64,000 bases of DNA from Sarcocystis neurona (Eukaryota > Apicomplexa > Conoidasida > Eucoccidiorida > Sarcocystidae): positions 4,535,302 through 4,599,301 of the forward strand of contig KL647288.1 of NCBI GenBank assembly GCA_000727475.1, read 5' to 3'. Below, piece by piece: positions 26,001 through 37,500 of this stretch. Under the pieces are notes generated by a model that was not told the DNA's origin, did not search any database, and saw nothing but the letters and a program-made list of their open reading frames with translations. A program made the translations under genes and the position numbers. Position 1 is the first letter of the stretch, and every line of letters starts with the position of its first letter.

Positions 26001-26437
26001 CAGAACTCTACCGGCTTCTCGCTGTCATTCTCCTGGGGTCCAAAAGTATTCTTGCCAGCGCCAAAACAAGCAAGGCCTCTGCTGCTGTCCGTGCTCCCGC
26101 CCGCGCTCTTTCTTCCTCTTCGTCTTCTCCTGCGTCTGCTTCCGGCGCGCCTGGTGACACTGCTGCTGCTGCGACTGCTGCGGGAAGGAGAGTCCCACCA
26201 GCAGAAACGGAGGGCAAGCCACCAGCACGAGGAACAGGAGGAGGAGAAGGACGGGGGGACACAGCAGCAGCACGTAGTCGTCTACCCGCTGGCCAAGAAG
26301 CCAGTGACGACGCCAAACTATTTCCGTCAGTGTACGAAGCTCTTCTTGTCGAGAGTCCTCGGTATATGGCCCTGAAGCTTCATCAGCGCCTGCTGGAGTG
26401 GACGCACTCTCCTCTTGCTGTTCCGGAGCCTCCCCAC
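23096..26437 (+). CDS. TraB-domain gene, exon 1
   Basis: This is an uninterrupted frame of 1114 codons from the ATG at 23096 to CAC|GTAAAA. Most of it is CAG-derived low complexity read as Gln or Ser, with Ala/Pro/Ser stretches further on. The last 275 codons hold the first half of the TraB-like domain, interrupted by an Ala/Ser/Gly-rich insertion (about residues 990-1065). If the donor were not used, the frame would end seven codons later (HVKRLLQ-like tail, stop 26458) without the second half of the domain. Confidence 0.65.
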
Positions 26438-29400
26438 GTAAAACGTTTGCTTCAATAAGGAAGAGAAATGTCCTACTTTCTCAGTCGCTAGAGCGAAGCA
26501 GAACAGCATCTTGTCTGCACTTCTGTACAACGTAACAACTAGCTCACACCAGCATACATGTGTCACGTCCACGTGTATACATTCGTAGATGTTCGTTCTT
26601 ACGTCGATATATCTTCATACACATACATAGATATCTTTGTACATGTATACAAATGTGTGGATTTAAGCACACATGATACGCCTTCTAAATAGCTACACAA
26701 AGGCGCACACACGTATTTCTATATGTGCAGGTCTATGTACGTATGTGTATGGGTACTTATGTACACTCGTGTAAACATGGTAGGCAGAGCTGCAGTGGGT
26801 ATCGACCGAGCAGGTTCTGCCTCTCGGTGAAGAGAGTTTCTCTAGCAAAAACCTGCTTGTCTGCGGCACTTCACATGTGCAAGTATCATTGCCTGCATGT
26901 ACATGTGTACAAACACACATATAAATAGGTATGTACAACACACATATACATATGCATGTACAAACACAAATGAACATACGTGTGTAGAAACAGACAAATA
27001 CATATGTACGTACGAACACATATCAGCATGTGTATTCACAGTCATCTGTATACATACGTACGTACAACTACGTATATATATGGATGCACCCCCTTCTTTT
27101 TGGCGACCTTCGGCTCTACTTTTGTTGTTTCCCTTTCGCTTTCCTGTCCTTGCCCCTCGCTGACTGTCCCCGTCCCGGAGTCTCCTTTTTGTTTCGTTTT
27201 GTCTCGCTTTCTTCTCCCGCTGGCCGCTGCCTCTGACTCGTGTCTTTGCCGCAAAGAAAGAGAAGAGAACTCCTGTAGGGGCAGTCGCGAGCTTCTTGCC
27301 GTACTGCGGGAGAGAGCCACGTACGACGACGGTTTCAACTATTTTCAATGCCGTAGCGCCTTCACTCCTGTTAAAAAGTTTGCAAGGCGGTCGCTTGTAT
27401 GTTGTGGAAAACACTTGGCGATCTTATCTCAAAAGGCACTTCTTGTGGAGTTTACTAAGTCTCCGAATGTATACGTTTTTTACCTACCTACATATATGTA
27501 TATGTGCGTGCACAGACACGTGCACACGTACGTGTATATTTCTCTGTATAATTGTACCTGTGTATACACGTGTCCACCGATGTGTCTATATATCTGTGTA
27601 CGTATACGTTTGTACGTGCTTACACATATATATATATATATGTCTTTTTGTACGTGCGTATACATATATATATGTCTTTTTGTGTGCATACGGCTCTATG
27701 TACTTCCATATATATACAGGGAGACACATAGACAGCGAGGATTTCTCCGTGAACAGGTACTCTGCCAGGGGCACGAAGCGGACTACGAGCTCGCGTATAC
27801 ATGTGCATAGACATACCTCCTTTCCCTGTACATACATATATATATATATCGGTGTCTGTCTGTGTCTATATACAGTAACCTGTCATCAACAGATATACGT
27901 ATATAGTACCTGTCATGAATATATACAAATGTAGATATACATACTTATATGTGTGTACTGGTGTCTATCTGTTTGCGTGTTATAACGTACATGTTCTCTC
28001 ATCTATAGCGAAATTGTTCACTGCTTTCAGACGTCGTTGTCTGCGAGGTGCTGAGTATAGTGTACACATATGTGCATGTGTGCGTATACACATACGTGCA
28101 CATATATGTAAATGTTTTCTTTAACTGATAGGTACACGTATTTTCTTTTGTGTCCGTATGTGTACATGTTTATGTGTGTGTAGGTGTGTCTGTGTATATG
28201 TAGACGTACGCAGATACGAGTATACCGTGGAAATCCGGCTGATTTTCCGTCCCTCTACTAGAGAGATACACACATGCAGCCGCTGGGTTTGATTTACTGT
28301 GGAACGTATGTATACGGTCAATAATATGAATATATATATATATGCGTGCGTAGTCGTAGCTCGTTTTTGTCGTCATATATACATATGTATACACATATAT
28401 ACGTATGTTGGGGTGTATGTGTGTGCACACAGTAGCCTATATCTTGTCTCCTCATAATATATTTGTCGCTGCACAGGCCTACAATGACGCTGCTTGAGTA
28501 TGTAATTTCCTCGCTGAAGTAGGCATGTGGTGGCGGTAGATTGATAGTTTGTACCGATCAGTTCGAGAAACCATATAGATATGCATTTGTGTGCATAAAC
28601 GTGTATACATACATATGTTGTTTTCTTCTTTCTTTCTCCCCGTCTCTCTCACTATATATGTGTATGAATTTGGCGGTTCTTCGACTGCTAGATATCAACC
28701 GTAGAAGTTCTGCTGCTGAGGAGTTGTCCACGTAGCAACTAAACGTTTTTGCTGTCTCTTGAGTCTTAAAGCGGATAAGACAAGAAGTGCCGGGACAATC
28801 TCTTCTTTTTTTTTCTGCTGAGATGGGCACGTTGCACTTGCTGCTGCATGCGTCCACCCAATCTGCGTCCCGCGTTATCAAGAGAAGAGCGGCAATGCCA
28901 CTTCCACCGCCTTCTCGAATCGTCTTACTCAAAAAGGCAAAAGCTGGTCACCTTCCTTGATTTTTCTGCAGCCCGAATAATACTTTTTGGACCTCCGCAG
29001 TACACGTCACGACCGCCGAGGCGCTATACTGGGGCTGCTGCCGTCGCTGCTGCTGTCACTGCTGCTGTCGCAGCTGCTGTTGCTCCTGCTGTTGCTGCGG
29101 CGATTGCTCTAACTGCTATTGTTATTCCTGATGTTCGTGTGGCGAATGCTGGTGTTGCTCCTGCTGGTGTTGCTCCAGCTGCTGTTGCGCGTCCTGCTGT
29201 TGCTCGTCCTGCTGTTGCTCGTCCTGCTTGCTTGTCCCGCTGTTGCTCGTCCTGCTGTTGCTTGTCCCGCTGTTGCTCGTCCTGCTGTTGTTGCTCCTGG
29301 TGCTGTTGGAACTGGTGTTGCTCCGGCTGCTGTTGCTCCTGCTGCTGTTGTTCCTGCTGCTGTAGCTCCTGCTGCTGTTGCTACTACTGGTGTTGCTGTT

Positions 29401-32400
29401 GCTGTTTTTGGCAGTGTTGCTATTGGTGCTGGTCGAACTTTGGCGAGTGTTGCTCTCAGCTGGAGCAGCCGCTTTGTCTATTTATATATACGTCTAGACG
29501 CGGACTCTCTTTGACTGACAGACTCACACAAATTTCTGCGCGTGCACGTCCATGAGAACAACTTCACGCGCGAACTGCGCGGTGTGTGCAAGTTAGTATG
29601 CACTTGCTGCATGCGAGGAGCCCGTTTTTCTCCTCTCTGTGTATACATATATATATATGTATAACCATTCATAGGTATACATGTATGTATTAGCTTCTAG
29701 AAGTCTTTCACATCTGATGCCGCATTACAGCAGTGGTTTCGCGTTGTTCCGCCTGTGCCTTTTCATCCGTACTCGGAGACTCATACTTCTTAGGTAATCG
29801 CCCATCTTTCTTCTGTTCGCTTTTCTGCTTGTGCCACTTTTACGTCTCTCTGTTGAGGTTTTCTCCTCCCTTCCACTCTCTTCCATTTCCTTTCTCTCCT
29901 CCCTCTCCGCCACTCGTCTGTTTTTCGTCTTTCTCTTGACCACGCTCTCCTACTTGCTTCTGCTCTCGTCCCCCTCCACTTCTTCTTCTTGACTCTGGCC
30001 CTGTGTGTCTGTGTCTCTGTGCCTTTATGCGTGTGTGTTCCCTCGTCTGCGTCCCTCTGTTTTTTCCTTTCTTCTCCTTTCTTCTTCTCCTTTGTGTTCA
30101 TCCCACGTGTCACCCGTCTCTTTCTCTTTTGCGTGGCTATTCGGCAGCCATCCTCGGTGTTTGTCTTTTTCGCCACGTTCTTCTCCCGGCGTATGTCTCT
30201 GTCACCGCGCCTTCGCGCCGTTTCTCTTGGTTCCTTACTTTGCTTTTTCTCTTTTTCCGCCACGTGCCTTTTCTTCTCGCTTGCCCTCCTGCCGCCGGTG
30301 GCCGTAGATTCCCCGACTCTGCAGACTAGGCCCTGCGCTCTTACTGTCTCTGCTTCTCTGCTCTGCGACATTCTTCCCGGCTTTTTCCCAGGACTGGCGG
30401 GATAGGAACGTGTGGGTTCGCATTTTGTACGGCAGAAGTCGCAAAGAGAGAGACGTCCGGGCCTCGGGGAAACGACTAGAGACTCTTCTTTCTCGGCTGC
30501 CTGCTGCACTTCAGCAGCAGCAGCAGTGGAAAGTGTTGGTCATTTGTGAAGCAGAAGCAGAGCAGCAGGTCCTCGCGGCGTTGAAGGAAGTGTCCGCGTG
30601 GCAGTCGAGGCCTCCGTTCTTCGAAGAAATGAAGCAGCTCGAAGACACGTACATGAACACCTACTACACTATCTTCATTGTTTTTGTCCTTGGGCCGCTC
30701 GTGCTGGCAGCGGAATGTTTGTTCAAAGCACTGCGGAAAGTCTACAGAAGTATCAAGGAAGGTAAGTGCGCGCTTGCTGGGGACAGGAAAAAAGGGAGAC
30801 GGAAGGAGCGACGCGGAACAGGAAGAGGCGAAGTAAGAAGAAGCAGCAGAAAGGGGAGATAAAAGAGGAGCGTAGTAGGGCGGCCAACCAGGGGAGAAGA
30901 AGTTAAGAAGTGACGGGGAGGAGACGGAGAAAGAGGGGGAGAAAAGGGGAAGAAAATGCGAAGCAAATCCACGGTCAGGTGGCCACTTCGAACAAGGGAG
31001 AGAGAGAGACGGAGAATGAAGAAGAAAGAGCGAAGAAAGAATAAACGAGGAAGAAGCACGAAGAGCAGCAATTAGCAGAAAGAGAAAGCCAGCAGGCACA
31101 GAGAAAAGCCGGAGCCGAAGAAGAAATCGAAGAGGGCTCAGAGGAAAAGTAGGAAACCGAGGATTAAAACGAAGAAACACACACACACACACATACACAT
31201 ACGCACGGACACCCGGCAAAGACAGCGAACAAATATTTGGAAGAGGAAGAACATCTCATCTCGGGTGTACAGACACCTCAGGCACATACATGCACATATC
31301 ACTGGGTTGAGACAAATGACCGTGTTCAACACAGACGCCTGCGCACATTCCTTCACATATATGTATATATGTGTTCAACGCAGTCAATAGTTGCAAACAA
31401 AGGAACGTGCCCGTACAGGTTGTATGTATGTAAATATGTAATTCCTTTCCGTGTATCTATATATGTAGGGAGTCGTATTACCGGTGCACCGTCGAGCGAG
31501 ACGAATTCGACGCACGTAGGTGGTGTACATACATTCCAAAACAGACGAAAAGAACGTTGTAGGTTCCCGTGTCACTGCGGGTGGAGAATGGAGCTGCAAA
31601 GCAGATGCGGGACCAGCAGCAGCGGCTGTTGGACAACAACAACGGGACAGCAACAGAAACGACAGAGCTGTAGCAGCAGCAACGTCAACGGAATAGCAGC
31701 AGCAGCAGCGAGTTGCAGCAGCTGCAACAGAACTGCAGCAGCAGGAACAGAACCGCAGCAGCAGGAACAGAAGAGCAGCAGCAGCCGCAGAAAGCAGCAG
31801 AAGCAGGAAGAGAATAGCAGCAGAAGCAGAAAGCAGCAGCAGCATCAACAGAAGTGCAGCAGGAGGAGCAGCATAGCAGCAGCAGCAGCAGAAAGGAGGA
31901 GCAGCAGCAGCAGAAAGAGGAACAGCAACAACAAAGTAGCAGCAGAATCGCAGGAGCAGCAACAAAAGACCAACACGCGCCGAGTCGCAGCAGCAACACC
32001 AATAAAACAGTAACATCAGCAGGACGCTAGTGGCAGCAACCAGCACAGAAATCAGCACCAGCAGCAGCAACAGACTAGCAGCAGCAGCAGAGAGACGGTC
32101 TGCAGCAGTGGCAGACCGAAGCGCACATCTTCACCTCGTGCTAAGTAACGTGTAGCAGCGGATCTCTATACATAAGAAAACCCCGTAAAATGTCTTTTTC
32201 CTCCGTTTCGTTCCCCTCTTCTTTTCGTTCCTCCTTTGGTTTATTTACCACCACTCGCTGCGTCTGTGTCTCTCTGTCTCTATTCAAGTTCGACGTTTCC
32301 GTCTGTACGTGTACACCTGTTTACGGAGAAAACGGCGGCTGACGCGGTTATTCGTTTCGAAGGCGAACACAGCTTTGAACATCAGGAGGACAAACAAAAC

Positions 32401-32639
32401 GCTTCTGTTTTCCTATATCCTCAATGCGGACCTATATATACGCATATGCATACGTACATATATATATATATATACACGTATATGTATGTATATGTGTGTG
32501 TATTTGTGTATGTGTATGTATGCGTGTATGTATATATATATATATTTATATATATATAAATATATATATATATCTGCGTATCTGCATATACGTATACACA
32601 GGCATATTTATATATATGTATATGTACACACATGTATGT

Positions 32640-32675
<36 letters not shown>

Positions 32676-33053
32676 GATCGTGGAGTGCTGTGGGTAGGCG
32701 TGTGCAAGAGTTTTGTTAGCGTTGAAAGAGAAGCGAGTGACTGGGTCCTTTGGTGTTCGTTGTTTTGTTTTCTTTTCTTTTCCACAGAGACAGCTGTCTC
32801 GGTCCGTGGAGACGACCTGGTTCTCGACGCTGGGCAGGACAAGATAGTAGCTGCTGAAGAAAAAGCAGCAGCAGCGAGAGGGAGAAGCAGCAGCAATCCC
32901 CGCGACTAAAGTGGCCGGCTTCACTTGTTGAAGGGTGCGTCTGCTTCTGCTGCTGTTTCTGCTTCAGCGACTTCTTCTTTGAAAGAAGACGAAGCAGCAG
33001 CCCGGCATCCGTGGGATGAACCCAGAGACGCGTGGACGTCGTGCAAGCTCTAG
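23096..33053 (+). CDS. TraB-domain protein, multi-exon, C-terminal membrane segment
   Basis: The model has exon 1 at 23096-26437, an intron 26438-30391 (phase 0; CAC|GTAAAA...TTTTTCCCAG), exon 2 at 30392-30761, then a phase-1 donor G|GTAAGT. That donor can join either of two terminal exons (32788-32909 or 32968-33053), giving 1277 or 1265 residues. The N-terminus is Arg/Ser-rich with no acidic residue in its first 30 positions, like a mitochondrial presequence. Residues 40-830 are Gln/Ser/Ala/Pro-rich. The TraB-like domain starts at about 838: LGRVAPSLVLLPVGYLDY, then YVPLVQQMLQQKIPHFCLG, FPSVYEALLVESPRYMAL and, in exon 2, WKVLVICEAEAEQQVLAAL. A hydrophobic segment follows (YYTIFIVFVLGPLVLAAE). 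Eukaryotic TraB proteins are mostly mitochondrial or ER outer-surface proteins of poorly known activity. The GxxH motifs of the superfamily are not conserved here. The family call rests on motif order; additional introns in the Gln-rich part are possible. Confidence 0.6.
23160..25140 (+). repeat. CAG-rich triplet tract inside TraB exon 1
   Basis: This is interrupted CAG/GCA/AGC sequence, densest at 23220-23470, 23750-23960 and 24180-24580. In the gene frame it reads as Gln or Ser. The other two plus frames and minus frames stay open as Ala- or Leu/Cys-rich ORFs, which are shadows. Confidence 0.8.
26560..28450. repeat. TA/CA/ACGTATA microsatellite block in TraB intron 1
   Basis: Alternating purine-pyrimidine sequence (TATATA, TACATACG, GTGTATAC) in many short runs. 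A unique-looking stretch at about 27250-27480 interrupts it and is open in two plus frames, one reading SRELLAVLRERATYDDGF. It has no clear donor, and I do not include it as an exon. Confidence 0.6.
29030..29460 (+). repeat. CTG-rich triplet tract in TraB intron 1
   Basis: Interrupted CTG/TGC repeats, CTG in the sense of the gene, about 0.9 kb before the exon 2 acceptor. The frame at 28848-29555 is open as Ala/Val then Cys-rich sequence, a product of the repeat rather than a gene. Confidence 0.75.
29730..30391 (+). other. CT-rich segment upstream of TraB exon 2
   Basis: About 660 bases of C/T-biased sequence with very few A residues, ending at the acceptor. It opens long Ser/Leu/Phe frames on plus (29989-30405) and a Lys/Arg/Glu frame on minus (29790-30509); these are composition effects. 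Confidence 0.7.
30392..30761 (+). CDS. TraB-domain gene, exon 2
   Basis: The exon is preceded by a strong pyrimidine-rich acceptor (GGCTTTTTCCCAG) and followed by the consensus donor G|GTAAGT (phase 1). It encodes DWRDRNVWVRILYG, a basic stretch, a short Gln run, the strand WKVLVICEAEAEQQVLAAL that fits the last TraB beta-alpha unit, and a roughly 20-residue hydrophobic segment near residues 85-105 of the exon. The splice signals on both sides are the best support. Confidence 0.65.
30762..31200 (+). other. GA-rich segment downstream of TraB exon 2
   Basis: From the exon 2 donor the sense strand switches to strong purine bias (AGAAGAAG, GGAGAAGAG words) for about 430 bases. It forms the mirror of the CT-rich segment on the other side of the exon. 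A (CA)n run follows at about 31176-31200. Confidence 0.7.
31600..32110 (+). repeat. CAG-rich triplet tract in TraB intron 2
   Basis: Interrupted CAG/GCA repeats with AGGAACAG variants. It lies in the intron before the terminal exons. The long plus and minus ORFs across it (31237-32013, 31384-32070) are repeat-driven. Confidence 0.75.
32450..32675. repeat. TA/TG microsatellite block
   Basis: Long runs of TATATA with GTATGTA and GTGTGTA words, open in several frames as Tyr/Ile-rich peptides that are not genes. It lies between the CAG tract and the terminal exon candidates of the TraB gene. Confidence 0.8.
32788..32909 (+). CDS. TraB-domain gene, terminal exon candidate A
   Basis: The acceptor is TTTTCTTTTCCACAG; the phase-1 junction gives E then ETAVSVRGDDLVLDAGQDK and a short Ala/Arg/Ser tail to TAA. 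It is an acidic then Ala-rich C-terminus. It competes with candidate B, 60 bp further on. Confidence 0.4.
32968..33053 (+). CDS. TraB-domain gene, terminal exon candidate B
   Basis: The acceptor is CTGCTGTTTCTGCTTCAG; it is also phase 1 with the exon 2 donor. It encodes TSSLKEDEAAARHPWDEPRD and a short tail to TAG. It could also follow candidate A through a small internal intron. Its composition looks coding. Confidence 0.4.
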
Positions 33054-33512
33054 CAGCAACGTCAGCAGCATCACTGTAAAGGCACCGGATCGTCGGAACA
33101 CGCCAGACAGAGAACAGCAACAGCAGCAGCCCACGCCCAGCAACAGCAGCGAGAGGGCAATTTTTTGTGCAGCAGGAGGACCGGGAGACGAAATACGGTA
33201 GACGGTGTAGCGCGGCGTTTTTCGTTCAAGTTTGCAGTCGAAGACGGCCAATAGTGAACAAGCCAGATACGTTGTATTTGTACCAGTCGCTTCATACCTA
33301 GCCGGAGCTAAACATACATACCCGTATGTATACATATATATATATATATATATATAGTCTTGCCTGACCCTGTCCCCGTTCCTATGTGTGTACACATGCA
33401 TATATAAACACATATATACATATATGTGTATATCTTTCCGTATGTGTACACACACACACACGTAACATACACTCAAACTCATCTTCCCACGTATATTCAT
33501 GTTACCATCAAT

Positions 33513-33569
33513 GTGAAGAAGTAAACAAGAGGTGAAGAAGCAAACAAGGGGTGAAGAAGCAAACAAGGG
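33513..33569. repeat. Three-unit 19-bp tandem repeat
   Basis: GTGAAGAAGCAAACAAGGG is repeated exactly at 33532 and 33551, with a first copy at 33513 that differs at two positions. Confidence 0.9.
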
Positions 33570-34189
33570 GTCTTGTTTCTTACATCCGGCTGCGTGGGTA
33601 CTCAGGTAGCTTCTTGCCGGATGCGCCATTTTGAAGGTTCAAGTGCATGCGAGGAGGTTTATTTGTTTCGTCACTACATTTGTTTACCTCCGTAATGCAT
33701 TTTGGCTTGCTTTCTTGACTCTTGTTTCTCCTCTGCCTTTTTGTCGCTCCTGCTGGCCACCGTTATATCCGCCCCCGCAGCCCCGTGTGACACTCCTTCT
33801 CGTTTTCTTTGGATCTGGCTCCCTCTTTCCTTTTTTGTGGGTCTTTCTTCGAATGAGATGCTTTTCGTTCCATTCGAAAGCTTTCAATATTTTCAGCCTG
33901 TGTCTTGTGATGTGTATACGTGTGCGCTGGCTCCTGCGTCGGAGTGTTCTAACGATTTATATGCCGCTCCCTCTCCGACTCCGCCTCACACCTGTGTCTG
34001 CATGCATACGTACGTACGTATACATAGACGCGCAACAAAATAAAGAAGCATCCGCCAGTATTTGTCCAGAGAGAGAGACGGCAAACGCAACTGCATGCTC
34101 GTTTTGTGGATTTGTCGTCCCCCTGCAGAGACGGGTTAAATAGCAACTCTCTCTGCTGCACATGCACGTCCGCTAAGAAATGCTCGATA

Positions 34190-34540
34190 CGCCGGTCGCT
34201 ATCTGATAAAGTCCTCTCCGTGAAAAGTAATTCCCCTGCGGCTGTGCACGTCACGTAACGCCTCTCGTAGCCCCTCTGGACTGCGCAGACAGAGAAAGAG
34301 AGAGAAGTTTTGTTGCTTCTGGTTTGTTGGTGCGTCGTGGCAGCAACCAGTGAGAAATGGCCGATACCACGTCTTTTTGTAAAGCGCGAGCCGTCGAAAA
34401 TGGTTCAACTCCCGCCGCGCGCGTAACACACGGCCTTTCGGCATCTCCTACACACGGATCAGACAGAGAAAGAGAGACAAAGTTTGTTGTCTCCTGTATG
34501 TTGGTAATTTGTGGGAGAAGCCGCACAGAGAGAGCGAACG
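34190..34540. repeat. Degenerate two-copy repeat, period about 174 bp
   Basis: GACAGAGAAAGAGAG followed by AAGTTT, TTGTTG and TTGTTGGT-like words occurs at 34288 and again at 34462. The flanking sequence is less similar. Confidence 0.5.
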
Positions 34541-37500
34541 CCTTGCTTCTTCCTACTGCACGACTTCTCAACGAGATTTGTACGCTTTGACCCATCAAGA
34601 CAAAGGCAGAGGGAGGGTTTTCTGGTTTTCTCTGCGTGTGGACAGAGGCGCACGTAAATACGGGTAGTTCGTGTGTGTGGCTGGGTATACGCGTGGAGTT
34701 TTGTGCGCCTGTCATACGTGACTGTAGGCACGTTTAGAGGAACTCTGCGTGGGGCTTGCCTACGTCTTTTCTCACACACGTATCAGCGTGTGTGTATAGA
34801 AAGTGTGTGGCAGGACCTCTAGACGTAAATGACGGGAATGTCTTGGTTTTGCACGTGCGCGGTGCGGCGTCCTTCCCTTGCAGCCACATATAGATATATA
34901 GCGTTGCTATAGCGCACGAATATATATGTACATCTGCATCGCGTACCTACGGCTATACATATGCGTAGACGAAAGTAAAAAAGCAGCCCACGCCACTGCA
35001 CGTGTATATCTGGAAGTCCGTCACGCAGCTCGGCCACACATCACTACCTGTACGTATGCGTCTCCACGCGAGGACGATTGCCATATCTGCGTGCAGTCCG
35101 TACACGCAGGTGTTCATCTCTTCGTTCTAGAGTAAACTTAGAGAAAGGTATGTGCATGTGCATGTGATGACGTCACCGTTCACATGTCGAACCGGTCGCT
35201 GTCGAAAGCTCCGCTTTTCTTCTCTTCACTGACAATGTGTAAAAGGCCCTTCGTGCGCCCAGCACTAACGCAGAGTAATGGGGAGCGTGGTCCACAAAGT
35301 AATCTTGCACGTATATTCAGGCGTGCGTGCGCGCGCGTCTGGACATCCGCATAGGTGTAATGCACGTATACACACGTATAGATGTATAAACTTGAAACAC
35401 TCCAGTATTTATGTTGATACGCGCTTACGCACGTTCACATCCCTGGCACGTGTATACGCAAAGATACTTGAGTACGCCTGTTCATACGCATAGCCACAAC
35501 AAGCGGACGTTTGAAGCTACGTGTAGTTGTACCTGTTGTGTCACCCCTGCAGCGGCGCAAACGAAGGCCACCGCTGCTCCACCCTCACGTGGGGAGTGTA
35601 TAATGTGACGAACGCTTGTTTCTTTTTGCGTGCGGAATGCGCTGCCGATTGCCCGCAGATGGTTTGCCGTATCCTCCTCATTTCCTCCTCTCTTTTAGAT
35701 GCATTTGCTGCTTGGCAGAGCCTGCCGCGCCTGCTTTCGAGACGCAAAACTGTGGATTCTCTTGCGCCTGCTAATCTGCGCAGGAGCGAAGACGTGTGCG
35801 TGCTTCGGCGTTGAGAAGCACGTGTGTTGAAAGAAGCTGTCCACCAAACCTCGGTAGCAGAGGTCGCAGTCGGTATCAAGAAGTGAAACATGCACGCACG
35901 TAGTTGCATACAACCGAAAACTATCTGCAAACGTTTGTACACGCGCATGCACGCGTACACATAGCGCCACGCTTGTGTGCTGCCGAAGAAGTTCATTTCC
36001 TCTCCTTTGTTGTCTATGTATTGTGTGTCTCATGTAAGTGTGTGTAAGTCTACGTGTATGCATCGCCATACACATCTGCGTACAAGTGCATGCAGACGCC
36101 TGCAGGTGTATGTATACCTGTATGCGCATATGCGTAGGTTTACACTCGCACGCGTGCCTACGTGTGCTTACAGAGGTCTTGTTATATTCGCGTATTACGT
36201 GTGGGTTTGCTGAAAAAGTTATGCTGTCTTCCCGCAGTTACGCGGAGCCGTAAGACCTTCAGTTTGTGCCGTGTTTAGAGCAAAAACGTGTCGGCGGTGT
36301 CAGCAACAAAGAAAAAGTGCGTTTTCTTTCTCTTCCTGATGCCTAGCCCTGAAGAAGTGTCAGGCCGTTCACGCTGCTGTTGAGGTCCAACAGGAGGAAA
36401 CTGCACACGGCAAAAACTACAGCCAACATTGATATACGTGCATACGTTGACAACTTCACGCACGTACCTACCAGTGTGTATGACTTGATTCTATACGTTT
36501 TGCGTCCTTCGCATGCATATATATATATATATATATGTATATGAGCGTGTTTTCTGGGCACACATATCTTTATACGCCAGTACACTTCTACGCACGTGTG
36601 TATCTCTCCGTATCTATAAGATGCTAAGCGCACACGTGTGTGTGCACGTGCGAGGTAAAAGCGCGAGAACGGGCAGTTGGGTGTCCCAGTATCGTGACGT
36701 GTAGAATGCATTCACATTTCCTGCAGCAGAGTAGCCCTCTGTTAAGCTATAACGGCAGCACTGGTGACAGCTGTATACATCTTCTCGACACGTGAAGCAC
36801 TAGCGAAATATCACCTGCATTTGCATCTGTGGACAGTTCTCTCTCATTTTATATCTCACTCTCTCGTCTTCCTCCTCTGGCCCTGTGCGTATCTGTGTGT
36901 GTGAGTGTGTGGGTCTCTCTTTTCTTTTCTCGTCCCCTGGCTCTGTGTGCGTGTGTACAGGTGTGTGTGTCATTCTCGCCCTCTGGCCTTGTGCATGTGT
37001 GCTTGTGTGTGTGGGCACGTCTCTTTTTTTTGCTCTCTCTCTCTCTTTTTCTCTTCTTCGCTGTTTCTTTTTCGCTACTAACTCCGCCTGCGTTGTTGTG
37101 CAAACTTCTGCACATACTCCGCATGAAAACCACGAATTTAGGACGGCGTGTACAAATAAAGAAAAGTGGCCCGTCTACTTTTTTTGGTCACGTGGAGAAA
37201 CGACTGCAGCCCGTAGCACAGCAGCCACCGCGGCGCATCAGCATGTATAAGCAGCTGCCTCTCTGCAGCAGAGCAGCCAAGAGCAGCGCCGCCACTACGA
37301 GGGGTTCTCCTACTAGAACATATCTGCAAAACTCTAACGCAGCTGCTTTGGACATACATACACATATACATTTATACACGTATCCATACATTTCTATATA
37401 CACATACATACGTACATACATACACATACATACACATCCATACTTACACGCATGCATACGTCCATACATAAATACGTGTATACACGCATTTATACATACA

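Noticed and set aside
27250..27480. Possible extra exon of the TraB gene
   Set aside because: The stretch looks somewhat coding in two frames, but no donor is evident and the direct junction from 26437 to 30392 keeps phase and domain order.
32309..32924. Tyr/Ile-rich ORFs on both strands
   Set aside because: Translations of TATA/GTAT microsatellite, found throughout the window.
33513..33569. CRISPR-like direct repeats
   Set aside because: The units are contiguous with no spacers, and the sequence is eukaryotic.
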